Origin: Inia geoffrensis
Lineage: Eukaryota > Chordata > Mammalia > Artiodactyla > Iniidae
Direction of reading: 5' to 3'
NCBI GenBank assembly: GCA_036417435.1
Contig: CM070905.1
Location: 19,011,592-19,075,591 of the forward strand
DNA: 64,000 nt
Each line of letters starts with the position of its first letter. Position 1 is the first letter of the stretch. The notes below the pieces were generated by a model. The model saw nothing but the letters and a program-made list of their open reading frames with translations, made no database searches and was not told the DNA's origin. Below, piece after piece: positions 60,525-64,000 of this stretch. Both the position numbers and the translations under genes were made by a program.

Positions 60525-60650
60525 TTTTTTGAATTTGAGGTATAATTGACATATTAGTTTTAGATGTAAACATAATAATTCAATACATGCATATATTGTG
60601 AAATGATAATCACAATAAGTTTAATTAACATCCATCACTTCTGTTTCTCT
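60525..60650 (-). mobile_element. L1 3' end fragment, minus strand
   Basis: 'gaggtataattgacatatta', 'tattgtgaaatgataatcac' and 'tttaattaacatccatcac' are the reverse of an L1 3' UTR. A CHR-2 SINE abuts it. Confidence 0.65.
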
Positions 60651-60848
60651 TTTTTTTTTGCGGTACGCGGGCCTCTCACCACTGTGGCCTCTCCTGTTGC
60701 GGAGCACAGGCTCCAGACGTGCAGGATCAGCGGCCATGGCTCACGGGCCCAGCCGCTCCACGGCATGTGGGATCTTCCTGGACCGGGGCACGAACCCGTG
60801 TCCCCTTCGGCAGGCGGACTCTCAACCACTGCGCCACCAGGGAAGCCC
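60651..60848 (-). mobile_element. CHR-2-type SINE next to EXOC4 penultimate exon
   Basis: Minus-strand copy ending 'agggcttccctggtggc' at about 60848, only 115 bp downstream (in gene direction) of the EXOC4 5' splice site. No clear target duplication. A small deletion replaces 'ctgcatcggc' by 'cttcggc'. Sense-oriented relative to EXOC4. Confidence 0.9.
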
Positions 60849-60962
60849 TCATTTTTTTTAAAACTAAGTTTTTAAGTACTAAGAACCCATTTTAAAAAAT
60901 GACTTGATAGACAATGAGGCCTTGGCTTTGGTACAGGAACTGAGCCCAACCTTTCCTCCTAC

Positions 60963-61122
60963 CTTGCAAAGTCCAGGTCTGCCTCCCGAGACATGGTGAT
61001 GTTGGTCAAATTCTGCTGAAGGACAAAAATGTTCCTACACATCTTCTTGATGCCAGACTCACTGATGCGCCTGAAGTACTGGGCGCCGTTAATAAGGATG
61101 CAGGAGATCAGGTGTCCTAGGC
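60963..61122 (-). CDS. EXOC4: EXOC4 (SEC8) penultimate coding exon
   Basis: A 160-bp exon encoding 52 full codons, from [16 protein letters not shown] through [14 protein letters not shown] to SREADLDFA, plus two bases at each end. This is the late C-terminal helical region of the exocyst subunit Sec8, roughly residues 844-895 by human numbering from memory. On the minus strand the acceptor is a good polypyrimidine tract ending CTGCTCCCTCAG before GCCTAGG, and the donor is CAAG|GTAGGA. The exon ends in AG, which joins G of the terminal exon to give arginine and then QYYEML, so the frame is unbroken across the 57-kb intron. The open frame runs past both splice sites, but those extensions are intronic. 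No disabling change is visible. Confidence 0.97.
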
Positions 61123-62640
61123 CTGAGGGAGCAGCACAGGGCAGTGGGGAGGAAAGAGAAGGCAGATTAGTGCCATCCTGCATAAACCGACACAGGATTT
61201 CTCTCTTCTTCTGCTCAGAAAATTTAAATGACCAAGGAAAACCTATTTCTCATGGTTGGACCAGCTGATCTTACAATGATTTCAGAGTATTTAGACAGTG
61301 CCCAAGTAGTTACAAATGGGGAGACTTTCTGCTGGCAAAAAACCTGGTATATCTGCAGCCCCAGCACTGCCACATACGGTTAAATCCACCATTCCAGGGC
61401 TTAGAGTACATGCCAGGCTGTTTTAAATTATCGAAGTGCAAAGAACTCTTGTTTTTCGGTACAGTTATTTTAAAGCGGAGAAGAACACATGTAAATATGA
61501 TGAACTGTTTGGTCTCCTTTTCCTCCTACAAAACAGGTAGTGGGGGTACTTTTGGCTCAAACGTTGATTGGCAACCTACATAAGTAAAAATAAGAGAATG
61601 GGCTCTTAACATTAATGTTACTACACCTCAACATTGACAATGGAGTATACTTCTAAAGTAGTAACTGGAGAGAATGTAATCAGAAACAAAGTGCAAAGGA
61701 AAAGCAGATCATGCATTAACCGCGGAGTTCCTACAAGACACCTGTGCACTTCTCTGGGGTATCGTAAGTGATGTGTCCTCATTGCCAAAGGACTGTCTTA
61801 AGGTCTATGAAATTCAGCAAAGAGCTGGGTAGTACATCCACAAACTAAGAGGTCCCATTCAGGTTACCCTAGGTAATGAAGTTGAGGAATGCTGGTTCAG
61901 AACAACCTGAGGCACATGTGGGTTACCATTCTTAGAAGTTAGACTTCAATTCTAAATACTTGGAAATAAGTAAACCGCTCTTCCTTCTTTTTCTCTTCTT
62001 CTAACAAAGTTGGACTCTGGCAAGATGTTCTCCCCAGAATTCTAAAGTTAGTCTGACTAGTCACAAGCGGTCTACTGTTTTTGTCTCAGGGCATAACTTC
62101 AGGGTCAATGGCTCCTTCTGTCTTCAGAATGAGTTTTCCCTTGATTCGGGTAAATATAGAAAAAGGACAGGAGAAGGCACTGTCTCTTGCTTCAGCTACA
62201 CTCACCCAGTGTTGCTTCAAGACCACAAATTCGTGTGTAAGTGCTACTATTTGAAAGCGAAGTAAAAAGCTTTTCACTCGAAGGGAAAGAAACACACACA
62301 TGGATTTTACATTTAAAGCAAGACAGTTTATGTGAAAAATCTCTGTAGGTTATTTTGCTGTGATTCTCCTGAGCCCGTAACTTCACGCAGAATTTTGTTC
62401 TGCAGTGCTTTAGTGTGGTCTGCCCTACGTGTAGGCTATGAGGCAATGCAATGCTTGTGGAGAATAATAAATAAATAAATGGATATACCAATTAAGTATA
62501 AGCAATTATAATAATAAACCAATTAAAAGTTGGCATGCTTTGTATTATCACTATACATCAGGAATTCTAAACAATATCTGTGATTCAAATACTCCTTAAA
62601 AAAAATATTACATACTCCTTGACACACCAAGAAGACTGAG
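61123..62640 (-). other. EXOC4: Start of the next upstream EXOC4 intron
   Basis: Unique intron sequence upstream (in gene direction) of the penultimate exon, beginning with the acceptor tract at 61123-61160. I recognise no further exon. The ORFs at 62086-62491 (71 and 99 codons, minus strand) match nothing I know in EXOC4. Confidence 0.6.
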
Positions 62641-63258
62641 ACCGGAGGAATTAAGAAAGATGGCAGAAGAGTAAGATGCGGAGATCACCTTCCTCCCCAC
62701 AGATACACCAGAAATACATCTACACGTGGAACAACTCTTACAGAACACCTACTGAAGGCTGGCAAAAGACCTCAGACCTCCTAAAAGGCAAGAAACTCCC
62801 CACGTACCTGGGTAGGGCAAAAGAAAAAAAAGAAAAAACAGAGACAAAAGAATAGGGACGGCACCTGCACCAGTGGGAGGGAGCTGTGAAGGAGGAAAAG
62901 TCTCCACACACTAGGAAGCCCCTTCACGGGCAGAGACTGCGGGAGGCGGAGGAGGGAGCTTCGGAGCCGCAGAGGAGAGCACAGCAACAGGGGTGCGGAG
63001 GGGAAAGCGGAGAGATTCCCGCATAGAGGATCGGTGCCGACCGGCACTCACCAGCCAGAGAGGCTTGTCGGCTCACCCGCCGGGGCGGGCGGGGCTGCGA
63101 GCTAAAGCTCGGGTTTCGGTTTCAGACGGAGCGCAGGGAAAGGACTGGGGTTGGAGGCTTGAACATAGCCTGAAGTGGGTAGTGCACCACGGCTAGCCGG
63201 GAGGGAGTCCGGGGAAAAGTCTGCACCTGCCAAAGAGGCAAGAGACTTTTAACACACG

Positions 63259-63308
63259 GCGGGCCTCAGGCTGGTGCAGCATCGCGGGCCTCAGGCTGGT
63301 GCAGCATC
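63259..63308. repeat. Perfect 25-bp tandem duplication in L1 5' UTR
   Basis: Two identical units, 63259-63283 and 63284-63308, each beginning 'gcgggcctcagg' and ending 'gtgcagcatc'. Confidence 0.95.
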
Positions 63309-63603
63309 ACGCCGGCCTCTGCCGCCGCAGGCCCGCCCCGCACGCCGTGCCCCTCTCTCCCCTCGGCCTGAGTGCGCCAGAGCCCCCGAGTCAGAGGCTC
63401 CTTTAACCCTGTTCTGAGCGAAAAACAGACGCCCTCCAGCGACCTACACGCAGAGGCAGGGCCAAATCCAAAGCTGAGCCCCTGGGAGCTGTGAGAACAT
63501 AGAAGTGAAAGGGAAATCTCTCCCAGCAGCCTCAGAAGCCGCGGATTAAAGCTCCACAATCAGCTTGATGTACCCTGCTTCTGTGGAATACATGAATAGA
63601 CAG

Positions 63604-63999
63604 TGACTCATCCCAAATTGAGGTGGTGGACTTCATATGCAAGATTTATGATTTTTTCCCCTTTTTGTGAAAGTGTATGTGTACGCTTCTCTTTGAGATC
63701 TTGTCTGTATAGCTTTGCTTCCACCATTTGTCCTAGGGTTCTATCCGTCCATTGTTTTTTTTTTGTTTGTTTGTTTTTTAATTTTTTTTCCTTTTTTTTC
63801 TATAAGAAAAAAATTTTTTTTCTTAATAATTAATTTTAATAACTCTATTATACTTTACCTTCCCTCTTTCTTTCTTTCCTTCCCCCCTTTATACAACGAA
63901 TCATCCCAAGTGGAGGAGGTGGTCTTTGAAAGCAAGATTTATGATTTTTTCCCCTTTACCTCTTTTCGTGAGGGTGTATGTGTAAGCTTCAGTGTAGGA
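63604..63999. repeat. Diverged 293-bp-spaced duplication in L1 5' UTR
   Basis: The block around 'gcaagatttatgatttttt' at 63639 recurs at 63932. Both copies are preceded by 'catcccaa' plus 'gaggtggt'-like text and followed by 'gtgtatgtgta' and 'gcttc'. The second copy continues off the window. Confidence 0.85.
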
Positions 64000-64000
64000 T

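Larger units (their letters stand above)
3595..60962 (-). other. EXOC4: EXOC4 last intron, 57,368 bp, phase 2
   Basis: The intron starts with donor GTAGGA on the minus strand (GT at 60962-60961) and ends with AG at 3596-3595. It splits an arginine codon as AG|G. Nothing within it looks like a further EXOC4 exon: the protein reads without a gap from DLDFA-R in the penultimate exon to QYYEML in the terminal one. It holds sixteen young tRNA-derived SINEs, three solo LTRs, L1, L2, MIR and DNA-transposon relics, and a few unique blocks listed separately. Confidence 0.95.
62645..64000 (+). mobile_element. Cetacean-type L1, intact 5' UTR, truncated by window end
   Basis: From 'aagatggcagaagagtaag' onward the sequence follows a cetartiodactyl/cetacean L1 5' UTR: 'gatcaccttcctccccacag', 'ggcaagaaactccccacg', 'gcaccagtgggagggagc', 'ggatcggtgccgaccggc', 'gggagggagtccggggaaa'. 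It is GC-rich in its first kilobase, as L1 promoters are, and starts at the natural 5' end, so the copy may be full length. ORF1 and ORF2 would lie past 64000. It contains a perfect 25-bp tandem duplication and a diverged 293-bp duplication, listed separately. It is antisense to EXOC4. Confidence 0.85.

Noticed and set aside
63266..63559. 97-codon minus-strand frame and other frames in GC-rich sequence
   Set aside because: They lie in the non-coding 5' UTR of an L1 element.
62800..63560. Possible CpG island or gene promoter
   Set aside because: The GC-rich stretch is the L1 5' UTR, not a host promoter.

Overview
This is a vertebrate nuclear window dominated by interspersed repeats, with no operons and no compact genes. 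It contains ten copies of a tRNA-derived SINE of about 200 bp. Each opens with a 'ggcttccctggtggc'-type tRNA-related head and ends in 'gcgtaccgc' plus poly(A), which matches the CHR-2 family of cetaceans. Longer CHR-1-like SINEs and an L1 5' UTR of the kind I associate with whales and dolphins are also present. I infer a cetacean genome; the species cannot be read from the window.

The only gene I can support is EXOC4 (SEC8, exocyst complex subunit 4), transcribed on the minus strand. The window holds its last two coding exons: the terminal exon at 3357-3594, ending in the PDZ-binding tail ITTV, and the penultimate exon at 60963-61122. The two join in phase across an arginine codon and are separated by a single 57.4-kb intron (3595-60962) that fills about 90% of the window. 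Positions 1 to about 3180 lie downstream of the gene. Positions 61123-64000 are the start of the next upstream intron.

Layout. 1-3.2 kb: 3' flank with an L2-like fragment. 3.2-3.6 kb: terminal exon. 3.6-19 kb: L2 and MIR relics, five young SINEs and a 51-bp tandem duplication. 19.6-25.3 kb: three solo retroviral LTRs of different families, each with TG...CA ends and short target-site duplications. 26-33 kb: mostly unique AT-rich sequence, including a candidate conserved regulatory block. 33-43 kb: SINE pair, L1 tail, microsatellites and LTR/MaLR relics. 44-49 kb: mostly unique sequence with several conserved-looking blocks. 49-57 kb: long L2 and L1 tracts split by SINEs. 57-61 kb: unique sequence, an ancient L1/HAL1-like piece and a last SINE. 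61 kb: penultimate exon. 62.6-64 kb: intact 5' end of a plus-strand L1 that runs off the window.

Most open reading frames here are repeat-derived or chance. I found no tRNA, rRNA, CRISPR, operon or novel protein system. The more interesting observations are regulatory or mutational: a sense-oriented LTR with its own TATA and poly(A) signals, an inverted SINE pair likely to make double-stranded RNA near the terminal exon, a SINE with a duplicated 3' terminus, two fold-back hairpins and a G-quadruplex candidate.
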